A stretch of 64,000 nucleotides of DNA from Rhizophagus irregularis (taxonomy: Eukaryota > Glomeromycota > Glomeromycetes > Glomerales > Glomeraceae): positions 4,278,001 through 4,342,000 of the forward strand of contig NC_089436.1 of the NCBI RefSeq assembly GCF_026210795.1. Reading direction: 5' to 3'. A program made the translations under genes and the position numbers. Every line of letters begins with the position of its first letter. Within the stretch, counting starts at the first letter, position 1. Shown here in pieces: positions 51,724-62,469 of the stretch. A model generated the notes under the pieces. It made no database searches. It saw only the letters and a program-made list of their open reading frames with translations, and had not been told where the DNA came from.

Positions 51724-54216
51724 ATGTCTGTCTCTTCGGTTAATACTTCCGCTACCACTTTGGTTGCCGCGCAAATGACAAATATCACTTCGGAAGAAAA
51801 GCGGAATCTCCTTTTTGATGTAAATTGCTCTTTGGAAGTTCAAATGGAGGATTTCGATGAAAATTGGTGGCCATTAGTTTCAAATATATGGACACAATGG
51901 ACTTCATATAAACAAGTAAATGGAAACTTTTGGAAGATCTTTACTTGCCGTTTTACAAAGCATCGAGACTCTAGTACACGACAAAAAGAAAATATTTCTA
52001 ATGAAAAACGCCGAATAACGAAGACAAGACCATCTGGATTATGTCATGCTAAAATTAAAGTTGAATGGTTAGTCTTGTTGAAAATAGTTAAAGTTGGACG
52101 TTATAAAGACTCGTCCAACCATACACACTCATTGTTAGATGTCGATAGGCTTAAACGTCCTCAAGTTATTCGAACTTTAGTGGAAAAAGAAGCTGTCAAA
52201 AATTATTTGCCTCTGGCAATTACTGCTGCCGTTAAAGAATATGCAACGATTGAATTAGGTCTTGGTGCAAGTGCACAAGAATTGAAGCGCAAGGAAGTAA
52301 CGAACATTAAGTATAAAGTTCGTGGACCTATGGAAGTTCATCTCGTTGGCAATTCTGATTTAAAGTTAGATATTTCACAATCAGTATCGTATTTAAAAGA
52401 GCAAGAATATCAAGTTGAAATTTATCGTGTCCACCAACGATCTACTAAGGGCATTGTTTTTGCACACCCTGAGCAACTTGAGAAACTTGAGAATCATGGA
52501 TGGTTGACTCTAATTGATTCCACCCATAAAACAAATAGATATGATTGGCGTCTATTTACACTGTACGTTCGTGACACTTACGGATGCTGGAATATAGGTG
52601 CGCACTTTTTTGTGAGCAGTGAGGATAGTGACACTGTTGCAGAAGCTTTAAAAAAAATTCGCAGCTATTGCCATTGGACTCCCCGCTACATCCTATCTGA
52701 TCAAAGTAGTGTTGAGTTTAAAAGTGTTAAAATTGTTTTTCCTGGTGTAAACGCTGGTGAGCAAGAGTGCGAAGTATTACTTTGTGTTGTACATATTATG
52801 CGGACGTGGATGTCGAAAATTCATGAAAAAAAAACCCGTGATGTTATGATCGCGGCAATCCTATAAAAAAAAATTTTACTTAAAATATAATTAAATTATA
52901 TTTAATTTTCTTTAAAATATACTTAATTTTCTTATTTTATACTTAAAATATACTGAAAATTGAATTTTCGCAAAATTTGAATTAAATTGTATTTAATATA
53001 TACTTAAAATATATTTAATTTACACTTAAATTTTGCCTATTTCAGTATATTTTAAGAATATTTAAAATAAGAATATTTTAAGTATATTATTATGTACTTA
53101 AATTATACTTAAATAATACTTAATTTTTGCCTATTTCAGTATATTTTAAGTATAAAATAAAATTTTAAGTTTATTTTAAGTATATTTTGGCAAAAATATT
53201 TTTTATAGGGCAATGCATAAAAGGACAAGGATCGGTTGCGAAAAACTGACCCAAGAAGCTATTAACAACTGTCCTGTTCCTACTATTCAGAATTATATTA
53301 GAAGGAATTACATGAGAAATACACAACAATGGGCATTGTGGGCGCGCCAACATTCCCCTTTGCTTTTGCAAGTCACCTCCACAAATCCGTTAGAATCTTA
53401 CCACAGTGAATTGAAAAGGAAAACATCGTCCTTACATGGTTTAATTGGTAAAATTCTACTTTTTTGTTGTTTTTTCCACCCTTCCGCCTCTTATTTTGAT
53501 GCTTGAATCTATAAAATTTGCAATTTTTTTTCTTCTTTTCCATATTAAAGGTAATTACATAATAACACGAATTTTCTATGTAACGTTTGCTTATTAACTC
53601 ACTCAGACACTCACTTTTTGTTTATTCATTCATCTTAGGTGCCGTCCATAATATCGTTGCCATTGATTGTAAAAAACAATCTGATTCCAAAAGTGCCGCC
53701 TTCGACTTTCGTGTCAAAAAAGTATCAGCTTATGGTGTAGAAAAGGATATTATCGAGGAGATTCACAAATTCCCCTTACCATTTCAACATCTACTTATTA
53801 AAGAGGCCTGTGCCGTAATGGATAGATTGGAGAAAGGTAAAGGTGCACCGGGTTTGACTTCACTTGATTGTCACTGTTTGTTTCGCAATCGATACTTATT
53901 ACCGTGCAAACATATTTTTCACGAACATATGTATGGAGACGTGAAATTATTAACTACTGATGTATGGAGAATGTTTCAGAAAATATTTGAGGAGAGCGGG
54001 TTTGAAGTATATGAACATCGTGAATTAGTGATAGAGTTTGTACAAACAGAACAACAAAAAAAAGCCGAAAGTCGGAAATTTACTGTGTTCGAATTGACTG
54101 AAAGAGTCCGCGATAGATACTGGAGTGTTGAAAAGGGGGGTAATGCTGAGAGAACAGAGGCTTTTATTTCTATATTAGAAGCCTCTTTAAATCCTATTAT
54201 CATACAATTTAAATAA
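51724..54216 (+). pseudogene. MULE transposase gene broken by foldback insertion
   Basis: DDE transposase of the Mutator-like superfamily. Segments: 51724-52859, then (past the insertion) 53215-53447 and 53639-54216 across a 191-bp GT-AG intron that splits a Gly codon. Without the insert the frame reads straight through (...MIAAMHKRTR...). Catalytic residues: Asp265 in LIDSTHKTN, Asp326 in ILSDQSS, and Glu in NPLESYHSELK (about 53390). A His (CVVHI) lies between the second Asp and the Glu. A SWIM zinc finger follows (CHC...PCKH, in DCHCLFRNRYLLPCKHIF). The N-terminal third is charged and probably DNA-binding. The insert introduces a stop right after its left edge (52864-52866) and provides no obvious splice donor at the junction, so this copy should be non-autonomous unless the insert is removed. 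Otherwise no lesion is visible, so insertion is recent. Confidence 0.9.
52860..53209. mobile_element. 350-bp foldback element nested in MULE, 5-bp TSD
   Basis: Ends CCTATAAAAAAAAATTTT and AAAATATTTTTTATAGG. It is flanked by GCAAT at 52855-52859 and 53210-53214. Removing the element and one GCAAT restores the transposase reading frame exactly, which proves both boundaries. The interior is AT-only in character, with repeated TACTTAAAATATA and its inverse TATATTTTAAGTA forming long hairpins. No ORF. Confidence 0.9.
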
Positions 54217-54559
54217 TTATAATAAAATATTCGTGAAAATTTGGTGGTTTATTTTTTTGAAATTTGATTTTTTTCGTTTTTTTCATGGTATTTTTTGTTT
54301 TTTTTCATGGTATTTTTTGAAATTTCAATGGTTTTTCTAAAGAAAAATTCGCTTTTTCGTTATTTTTCATGAAAATTTCATGATTTTTTTGCGAAATTTT
54401 TATGGTTTTTTTTAGTTTTATTTTATTTTTTTTTAATATGAACGATTAAAAAAAAAAATTTTTTTCATGGAAAAATTTTTTTGACATCGTGGCTTGTGGC
54501 TTGTAATAATTGGTTAAGTCACGTGACTCTGCTCCGCTTTAGACGACCTCTTTATTTGG

Positions 54560-55349
54560 CCGTTTTGGTTATACAAAAAGGAATTAACTTTATTATTAAT
54601 ATATTTTACTAGGACAAGTCTGATTATAATTTTTATACCCCTTATAAACAATTTTGTTATGGAATTGACTTGATTAAATATTACGTTAAAGGTATTATAA
54701 TCTCATGATCGATTTCTCTTATAACAGCGTTGTCAGGTTTAAGCAAATTTAATATAAATTATTGTTCTGAATTTTCTGATTTACCGAATAACCGTTACCA
54801 ATTTAATATTATTTCTAGTCCAATTACATGTTATCGTAACACTGTTTTTTATTTGGAAAATATTTTTTTTGTTATTGTAATAACTAAAAAAAATTGTGGT
54901 TTACCCAATTAGATTTTCGTTTATTATTGAATTCATCAAATTTACTCTATTTTTAATATGAAATAATGATAAAATTTTATTTATTATAGGAAAAAAAGAA
55001 GGAAAGAGTATTATTAGATTTATTTTTGGATAATATATTTGTTTTAAATTAAAAAAATTAAATCCACTTTTGTTTAATATTAGATTCCTATTTATTTTAA
55101 CACGAAATTTTTTTTTTTATATTCAAATTGTTCTTTAAATTAGAAAATAGTTTGTTTTGTAATTAAAATCATTGAAATAATAAAGAATTTATAATACTAT
55201 TATACAAATATATAATGAAAAAGAGGAAAATTTTTCTTATAGATACTGGTTTATTTGAAAATTTATTTGAGTAATATTTTTTTAAGCTTATTTTTGTTAT
55301 AAAATTATATAAAATACTTTCCATCTCAATTTGAAATTTTAAATTATTT
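54560..55349. other. Intergenic, no gene seen
   Basis: AT-rich spacer between the MULE and the hAT derivative. Open frames are short and low-complexity. No gene was recognised. Confidence 0.4.
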
Positions 55350-55357
55350 ACTATATT

Positions 55358-56193
55358 TAGTGCTCCTACCGGGTCAGATTCGGTTGGGTTTGGAGAATAT
55401 ATCTGACTCAACCCGGCAAAAATAGAAATGATCTGATTTTAACCTGACCCGAGTATATTTAATTCGAATAACCCGGGTTAAACCCGAAATTTTAGTAATT
55501 TTCATTGCTGTATGCTTAGTAATATATCAAAAATATTTTTTCAAACATAACTTTTTCAATAACGCAAGGTAATTGATCTAAAAGATGATCATATAGGTCA
55601 CTCAACTTTTTATTATTAAAACTAAAGCTAAGCACGAATTTAAAGATATCTTCAATTCCTGTTTATTTATTGCTTTATATTTGAACTATAAAATCGAAAT
55701 TGTATCACTTGCTTTAACAGAAATTTGACTATTTTATATCTGCCAGAACTCTAAACACATGCTTTAAGGCTACATCCTTTTGCAGCTATCAAATCGGTTC
55801 CACCGGCAAATACTCTTTCTACTGGAACACTGGTTGCTTTATTAATTATCAAAATCAACTTATTAGCTAATGTAATATTAATAATTAATAATAATAATTC
55901 ATACACATATCTGTAATTGCAAGGTGTCTCTAGCAATTTTCGCTATACTACCTCATTCATCCAACAAAATTATATAAAATTAATCAATATTAACGCGTAA
56001 TCAATATGTAATCAGTGATTTTAATGATCATCCGGGTCTAATTCGGGTCAAAACCCGAGTCAAGGAAATGAATAACCCGACCCGACGGGTCGGGTCATGC
56101 GGTCATGGGTTATTAAAATTATTAGTACCGACCCGATTTAAAATTCACTCGGGTTGAATTATCCGGGTTAGACCCGAATTTTGCGGAGCACTA
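55358..56193 (-). mobile_element. hAT deletion derivative with 8-bp TSD
   Basis: Ends TAGTGCTCCTACCGGGTC and GAATTTTGCGGAGCACTA, flanked by a perfect ACTATATT duplication (55350-55357, 56194-56201). Subterminal regions are packed with CCCGACCCG/CGGGTT motifs, likely transposase-binding sites. The minus-strand interior retains a fragment of the hAT C-terminal dimerisation domain (ATSVPVERVFAGGTDL then IAAKGCSLKA) at about 55835-55755, followed by a stop. Eight-base duplication, TAGTG-type ends and this motif together identify the superfamily. The BED finger and catalytic core have been lost. Confidence 0.88.
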
Positions 56194-56201
56194 ACTATAT
56201 T

Positions 56202-56830
56202 TGACAAATTTCAAATTTTTCCCTTTATTCCTTATTTTTAGCAAATAAAATAGAGTATTGCTAAATCTCACCACTAGTGATTGTCATCTTAACAGAATTA
56301 GGGTAGAATTTTGGGTCAATTAAAAATGTTGTGAAACTCCGCTCATTAATATTTGCTAGATTTAGCAATGCCCTTGTTTTCTATATTTAGTTTGAAGGTT
56401 ATTTTGTGATGTTACATTTAAACTTCATTTTTCAATTTTTATCAAATTTAGGCAAGCATTATAAAATTGGCCGGAATTAAGCAAAATTTGGCCAGAATTA
56501 TGGATTCAAAAATCATCAATTTTAACCAATAAAATTTATTTTAGCCGATTTTGGTTACATAAACCATATAATTAATAACTATACAGAACCATAATTTTTA
56601 ATATTGCTATCATAATAAAAAAAATTTGCTCTTGAATTTTATTACATGACATGCACTATACTATGTATTGCAATCAAAATATAAAATGTAATATAAATTT
56701 TACTGTATAAAGTTTATAAAGGATAAATTAGTAACATAAAGCTTATGTCTTATTATGATACAAAGTACAATATTAACTTAGCAATATAATAATATTAATT
56801 TACTCTATATAAATTGTTCTTTATTTTCTA
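56202..56830. other. Intergenic, 3' flank of kinase-Sel1 locus
   Basis: AT-rich. AATTGGCCGGAATTA and TTTGGCCAGAATTA occur close together at about 56468-56502, similar in feel to the satellite at 17.9-18.8 kb. No gene was recognised. Confidence 0.35.
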
Positions 56831-59613
56831 TTATTTATTTTTAAGTTCTTCCAACTTATATTGAGCATCTTGAATTTCCTTTCCATTCTTATACATTATA
56901 TACTATATTGTGCTGATACATTTCCTAAATCTGCAGCTTTACAATATAATTCAAATGCCTTTTGATAATCAATATAAATTCCAATTTCATATTGATAATT
57001 CTAATTTTGTCGCCTTTTGATATCATTCAAATGCTTTTTTCCTGTTAATATCAGTACCAATTCCATTTTCATAACAACGTCTTAAATTATTTATTCCAAA
57101 TGTATTTCCTAATTTTGCTGCCTTTTGATATAATTCAAATGCTTTTTTCTTGCCAATATCAGTACCAATTCCATTTTCATAACAACGTCCTAAATTATTT
57201 ATTCCAAATGCATTTCCTAATTCTGCAGCCTTTTGATATAATTCAAATGCCTTTTGATAATCAATATCAGTTCCAATTCCATTTTCATAACAACATCCTA
57301 AATTATTTACTCCAAATGCATTTCCTAATTCTGCTGCCTTTTGATATAATTCAAATGCCTTTTGATAATCAATATAAGTTTCAATTCTATATTGATAATA
57401 ATATCCTAGATTACTTATTCCAAATGCATTTCCTAATTCTGCAGCCTTTTGATATAATTCAAATGCCTTTTGATAATCAATATCAGTGCCAATTCCATTT
57501 TCATAACAATGTCCTAAATTATTTATTCCAAATGCATTTCCTAATTCTGCAGCCTTGTGATATAATTCAAATGCCTTTTGATAATCAATATCAGTACCAA
57601 TTCCATTTTCATAATAATTTCCCAAATTATTTATTCCAAGTGCATTTCCTAATTCTGCAGCCTTTTGATATAATTCAAATGCCTTTTGATAATCAATATC
57701 AGTACCAATTCCATTTTCATAACAATTTCCCAAATTATTTATTCCAAGTGCAAGTCCTAATTTTGCTGCCTTTTGATATAATTCAAATGCTTTATGATAA
57801 TCAATGTAAGTTTCAATTCCGTATTGATAAAAATATCCTAGATTACTTATTCCAAATGTATTTCCTAATTTTGCTGCCTTTTTATATAATTCAAATTTGT
57901 CAATATCAGTGCCAATTCCATTTTCATAACAACATCCTAAATTATTTATTCCAAATGCATTTCCTAATTCTGCAGCCTTTTGATATAATTCAAATGCCTT
58001 TTGATAATCAATATCAGTACCAATTCCATTTTCATAACAATTTCCTAAATTATTTATTCCAAATGCATTTCCCAATTCTGCAGCCTTTTGATATAATTCA
58101 AATGCCTTTTGATAATCAATATAAGTTTCAATTCCATATTGATAACAATATCCTAGATTACTTATTCCAAATGCATTTCCTAATTTTGCTGCCTTTTGAT
58201 ATAATTCAAATGCTTTTTTCTTATCAATATCAGTACCAATTCCATTTTCATAACAACATCCTAAATTATTTATTCCAAATGCATTTCCTAATTCTGCTGC
58301 CTTTTGATATAATTCAAATGCCTTTTGATAATCAATATCAGTACCAATTCCATTTTCATAACAACATCCTAAATTATTTATTCCAAGTGCATTTCCCAAT
58401 TCTGCAGCCTTTTGATATAATTCAAATGCCTTTTGATAATCAATATCAGTACCAATTCCATTTTCATAACAATTTCCTAAATTATTTATTCCAAATGCAT
58501 TTCCCAATTCTGCAGCCTTTTGATATAATTCAAATGCCTTTTGATAATCAATATAAGTTTCAATTCCATATTGATAACAATATCCTAGATTACTTATTCC
58601 AAATGCATTTCCTAATTTTGCTGCCTTTTGATATAATTCAAATGCTTTTTTCTTATCAATATCAGTACCAATTCCATTTTCATAACAACGTCCTAAATTA
58701 TTTATTCCAAATGCATTTCCTAATTCTGCTGCTTTTTGATATAATTCAAATGCTATTTTATTGTCAATATCAGTACCAATTCCATTTTCATAACAATTTC
58801 CTAAATTATTTATTCCAAATGCATTTCCCAATTCTGCAGCCTTTTGATATAATTCAAATGCCTTTTGATAATCAATATAAGTTTCAATTCCATATTGATA
58901 ACAATATCCTAGATTACTTATTCCAAATGCATTTCCTAATTCTGCTGCCTTTTGATATAATTCAAATGCTTTTTTCTTATCAATATCAGTACCAATTCCA
59001 TTTTCATAACAACATCCTAAATTATTTATTCCAAATGCATTTCCTAATTCTGCTGCCTTTTGATATAATTCAAATGCTTTTTTCTTATCAATATCAGTAC
59101 CAATTCCATTTTCATAACAACATCCTAAATTATTTATTCCAAATGCATTTCCTAATTCTACTGCCTTTTGATATAATTCAAATGCTTTTTTCTTGTCAAT
59201 ATCAGTACCAATTCCATTTTCATAACAATTTCCTAAATTATTTATTCCAAATGCATTTCCTAATTTTGCTGCCTTTTGATATAACTCAAATGCTTTTTTA
59301 TTATTAACACTAATTCCAATTCCTAAATGATTAAATTTTCCAAGTAAGTAAATAGAATTTGAGTTATTTTGATCATTTAATAATAAATTATTAATCTCTT
59401 GTAAAGTTATATTTTGTTCGTCAAAATAACTTAAGACCTTTTGTTTTCCTATATTATTACCATAATTATTAAAAAAATTGAACATATTATTAACTATTAT
59501 ATTAAAATTATCCCCAAATTGGTTACTTAATGACATTGGAGATTCTATTTCTTTTGTATTTATCATATTAAAATTTTGAATAAGTTGATCATATAAGTGA
59601 AAATCCTTTATAT
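56831..59613 (-). pseudogene. Sel1-repeat array (C-terminal half of kinase-Sel1 locus), decaying
   Basis: A long open frame (59566-57023, 847 residues; the same frame is open to about 59612) starts with a helical linker (NFNMINTKEIESPMSLSNQF). It continues with 21 full Sel1-type repeats plus a partial one, 36 residues (108 bp) each, consensus GTDIDYQKAFELYQKAAELG then NAFGINNLGNCYENGI. A variant YGIETYIDYQ unit with ISNLGYCYQ before it recurs every three or four repeats, so blocks have been copied as groups. Unit 14 has a five-residue deletion. Sel1 repeats form alpha-solenoids used as scaffolds. At 57023-57025 a TGA replaces a Leu codon; beyond it the normal gene end is still readable in shifted frames (AFELYCKAADLGN, KNGKEIQDAQYKLEELKNK, TAA at 56831-56833). 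The kinase immediately upstream is out of frame with it. Confidence 0.85.
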
Positions 59614-60828
59614 TTATGTTTCTTTTATTATAAGTACTTTTAATTCATCAACTACTTGATTAATAGTTGGACGATTATCAGGTTCATTATTCCAACAATC
59701 TACAATAAAGAACGTCTTTAATTAATTAAAACAACATTGTTTATAAGTAATAGTTAAATTGTATTTACCGGTATAAATTTTTATATAATCTATAGACGTA
59801 TTTGGAATAGGTGTCTCTCTGAGTCCTTGTAGAATACTTAGAGCCAAACCAACATCATACGGTATACCATGAAAAGGAGGCTGACCACTAGATATCTCCC
59901 ATAGTAATACTCCAATGCTATAAACATCACTTTTTTTATTTAATAAGTATAAATTCGTTGTACTTCTATTAAAGCTTTTTGGATCAGCGTAAGGAATTAA
60001 TCCAAATGTTCTCGATTGAGGGTTAGATGTTTCCTCAATTCTTTTTGATAAACCAAAATCTGCTAGCTTAATAGTATTCTGATGGACTAACACGTTATTG
60101 GAGTGCTATCAATATTAAATTAACGTTAAAATAAGAGAATCATTAAAATAAAACACATAATAAATTGTAAAATATCTACCAAATCACGGTGCACGATCCC
60201 TTTATCATGCAAACATGATACTGCATAAACCAATTGAAATGCGAGATTAAATTTATTGTCCCAAGTGAGATTTTCAAAATTTTCTTTCAAATATTTTCGG
60301 AGGGTACCATTTTCAGCATATTCTATCACCAATGAATATTCTTTTCTTTGGTTTTCTTTAAAAAAAAAAAAATTCTTATTAATTAACTAATTATTATATT
60401 TTATGAAATAAATAATATTAGAATATATCATACCCTTAATCGAAGTTGTGACACCATAAAAACGAATAACATTATCATGAACATCAACTTCACGTTGAAG
60501 TTGAATCTAGTTAATAAATAAATTATTACGTCAAAAAACTTAAATATTTATAATAGTAATGAAAAATGTTTGATATTATTATTACCTCACGAACTAATGC
60601 TTTGACTGTAGCATCATTGATATTAAAAAAAGATTTTATTGCATAACGCTTATGAGAATTCTTCCAATTAGCACGACAAACTTTTCCAAAACCACCGGAA
60701 CCAATTTCTTGAATATTATAAAATTGGTTATACTCATAATACTTAATAAGTTTTTTAGAAATCGCTTCTTCAATCCATTTATTCCAATCATTTGAATTGC
60801 TAACAAGTTCAGCGTTATTATTAGACAT
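59614..60828 (-). CDS. Protein kinase half of a kinase-Sel1 gene
   Basis: Five exons in frame: 60828-60586, 60506-60434, 60355-60180, 60105-59769 and 59699-59614, giving 304 residues. Complete kinase motifs: GSGGFG (43-48), Lys65 in YAIK, HRDL with Asp163 (split by an intron before HSNN), DFG at 180-182, PYADPKSF in the APE position, and Ser-Asp-Val-Tyr-Ser-Ile-Gly with Leu-Trp-Glu of the C-lobe. The last exon, CWNNEPDNRPTINQVVDELK, completes subdomain XI. It ends at TAA 59614-59616. In a frame shifted by two bases the text continues as NIKDFHLYDQLIQNFNM straight into the Sel1 repeats. Related fungal genes join the two, so this was probably one kinase-Sel1 gene. As read, it encodes a stand-alone kinase. 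A transposon end lies six bases before the ATG. Confidence 0.8.
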
Positions 60829-60834
60829 TGTTAG

Positions 60835-61762
60835 CCCTATAAAAAAATTGGATAAGTTTTTTATAAAGTTTTTATACGATTTTTTTCCTTAGAAATAACG
60901 TATCATAATAGGATACGGAAAAATGCACAATTCCGTATCACTAAAAATATGGTTTGGATACAGAATTTGCACGGAATTCATATGGAATTTACATGATTTG
61001 ATCACTGATTTTATCACGAAATTTATACGATTTGGTCACTGAATTTACTATTTGTATTACAGTTTACTATAATTATATTTACATAAATCTAATTTTACTT
61101 TATTAAATTAAATAAAAAATAAAAAATAAACAAAATACAAATACATTATGAAAATTCCTCCTTATTAAAACCACCTATTGCAACCAAAATTATCTATAAG
61201 TTCAGGTTCATTTGGAGTCAAACCTAAAAAAAACAAAAAAAGAAACATAAGAACGTCTAACTTAATTGGAAACAAAACCCCCCTTCATATAGTATCTGCA
61301 ATCGTCCAAGTCACCAAAGGTCAGTATTCCTACAAAAAAAGAAAGAGAACTCCAGAATGTCTGACCTACATAAATGAAAAGAATTATGAAGCATCTGATG
61401 AAAAAGAAACCCTACATAAATGAAAAGAATTATGAAGCATCTGATGAAAAAGAAACCAAAACAACAAAATAAATCCAAAACTGACCTACAAAAAAAGAAG
61501 ACTCTGAAGCAACAAAACTGAAACAACCTACAAAAAGAAAAGAATCTGAACCCAACTTACAAAAAAAAAAAAAAAGAAAATTTGAACTGACCTAAAAAAA
61601 GAAAAAAATCCTGAACAATCCTACAAAAAGGAAAGGACTTCCAAACTGATCTACAAAAAAGAAAAAAGAAACTGAGTCTTCTCACAAAAAAAAATCTGCT
61701 GGCCTATGAAATAAAAAAAGAGATAAATATAAATAAAAAAGAAAGGGGAATAAAGAATAGTA
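60835..61762. mobile_element. Element with CCCTATAA end, copy 2 (inverted, truncated)
   Basis: Starts CCCTATAAAAAAATTGGATA at 60835 and runs, in inverse orientation, along 22698 to about 21920 of copy 1 with only scattered differences (for example AATGCACAATTCCG against ACTGCACAATTCCG). Similarity stops around 61762 at GAAAGGGGAATAAAGAATAG. A segment AAACCCTACATAAATGAAAAGAATTATGAAGCATCTGATG has a local duplicate inside (61378-61455 region). The purine-rich open frames are not genes. Confidence 0.75.
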
Positions 61763-61874
61763 TAAGACTAGTTTTCTCCCCATGTGATTTAACCCAGGTG
61801 ACATCACCTATGTAAAATTAAATCATGTGAATCTGGTAAATTTGCTAACGTATATTACATCACTCGATTTAGAT

Positions 61875-62153
61875 TAGTTAGGGTTAGGGTTAGGGTTAGG
61901 GTTAGGGTTAGGATTAGGGTTAGGGATTAGGATTAGGGGATTAGGATTAGGGGATTAGGATTAGGGGATTAGGATTAGGGGATTAGGATTAGGGGATTAG
62001 GATTAGGGGATTAGGATTAGGGGATTAGGATTAGGGGATTAGGATTAGGGGATTAGGATTAGGGGATTAGGATTAGGGGATTAGGATTAGGGGATTAGGA
62101 TTAGGGGATTAGGATTAGGGGATTAGGATTAGGGTTAGGGGATTAGGGTTAGT
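61875..62153 (+). repeat. Interstitial telomeric repeats with 14-mer variant
   Basis: About six perfect TTAGGG units at 61879-61911 pass into roughly fourteen copies of the 14-mer ATTAGGATTAGGGG (about 61927-62130), closing with GGGTTAGGGGATTAGGGTTA. The G-rich strand is on top, so a chromosome end would lie to the right. Sequence with a gene continues beyond, so the tract is internal here. The 14-mer is a TTAGGA/TTAGGGG compound. Confidence 0.95.
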
Positions 62154-62469
62154 AAGGTTTGGGTTCGTTGGAGTTGTTAAATTTGATGATGCCATTTTCT
62201 GATTATAAATCAGATCAATTTGTAATAAGCTCAATAAAATAAACTTTCTCTTATTTTCCCACATATTTTTCTTTTTTTTAAACGCGTTATTTGTTATTGT
62301 TTGCTATACTAAACCACAATTAATTTTTATTAATTTTCTTTGAAGGTTATTTGAACCTTGTTTATCTTTGATATCGTGTGATTGTTATCATCATTTTAAA
62401 AAAATTCTTATTTTCGTGCTGCTCGTGTCTTGACTTTAAAAGCTGATTTATCTGCTCTAAATCTCTAAT
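62154..62469. other. Spacer and leader of FAR1-type transposase
   Basis: Less AT-biased than elsewhere, without ORFs. It probably holds the promoter of the downstream gene; a CTCAATAAAATAAAC box lies at about 62230. Inverted ends of an enclosing transposon could not be tested because the right end is outside the window. Confidence 0.35.

Larger units (their letters stand above)
51364..54549 (+). mobile_element. Complete MULE transposon, 31-bp TIR, 10-bp TSD
   Basis: The left end GGGACGTCTAAAGCGGAGCA continues GAGTCACGTGA. The right end, read inverted, is AGGTCGTCTAAAGCGGAGCA then GAGTCACGTGA (29 of 31 match). The element is flanked by CTTTATTTGG at 51354-51363 and 54550-54559, a perfect 10-bp duplication, as expected for Mutator-like elements (8-11 bp). 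It encodes one transposase gene and contains a nested 350-bp insertion. Total 3186 bp, 2831 without the insertion and its duplication. Confidence 0.92.

Noticed and set aside
53976-54203. Minus-strand frame inside the MULE transposase
   Set aside because: Shadow of the transposase exon, which carries the SWIM finger and is in frame with the upstream exons.
57100-59307. 735-residue open frame on the plus strand opposite the Sel1 array
   Set aside because: It mirrors the 108-bp repeats and consists of repeated LFQMHFLILQPFDIIQM text. A repeat without stops on one strand propagates the opposite open frame. The minus frame matches a known family.
61178-61526. Frames on both strands in the purine-rich part of the CCCTATAA element
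   Set aside because: The same sequence in copy 1 does not conserve the frames, and composition is low-complexity.
61875-62153. Chromosome end
   Set aside because: The G-rich strand orientation would place the end to the right, but unique sequence with an open transposase gene continues for almost 2 kb.
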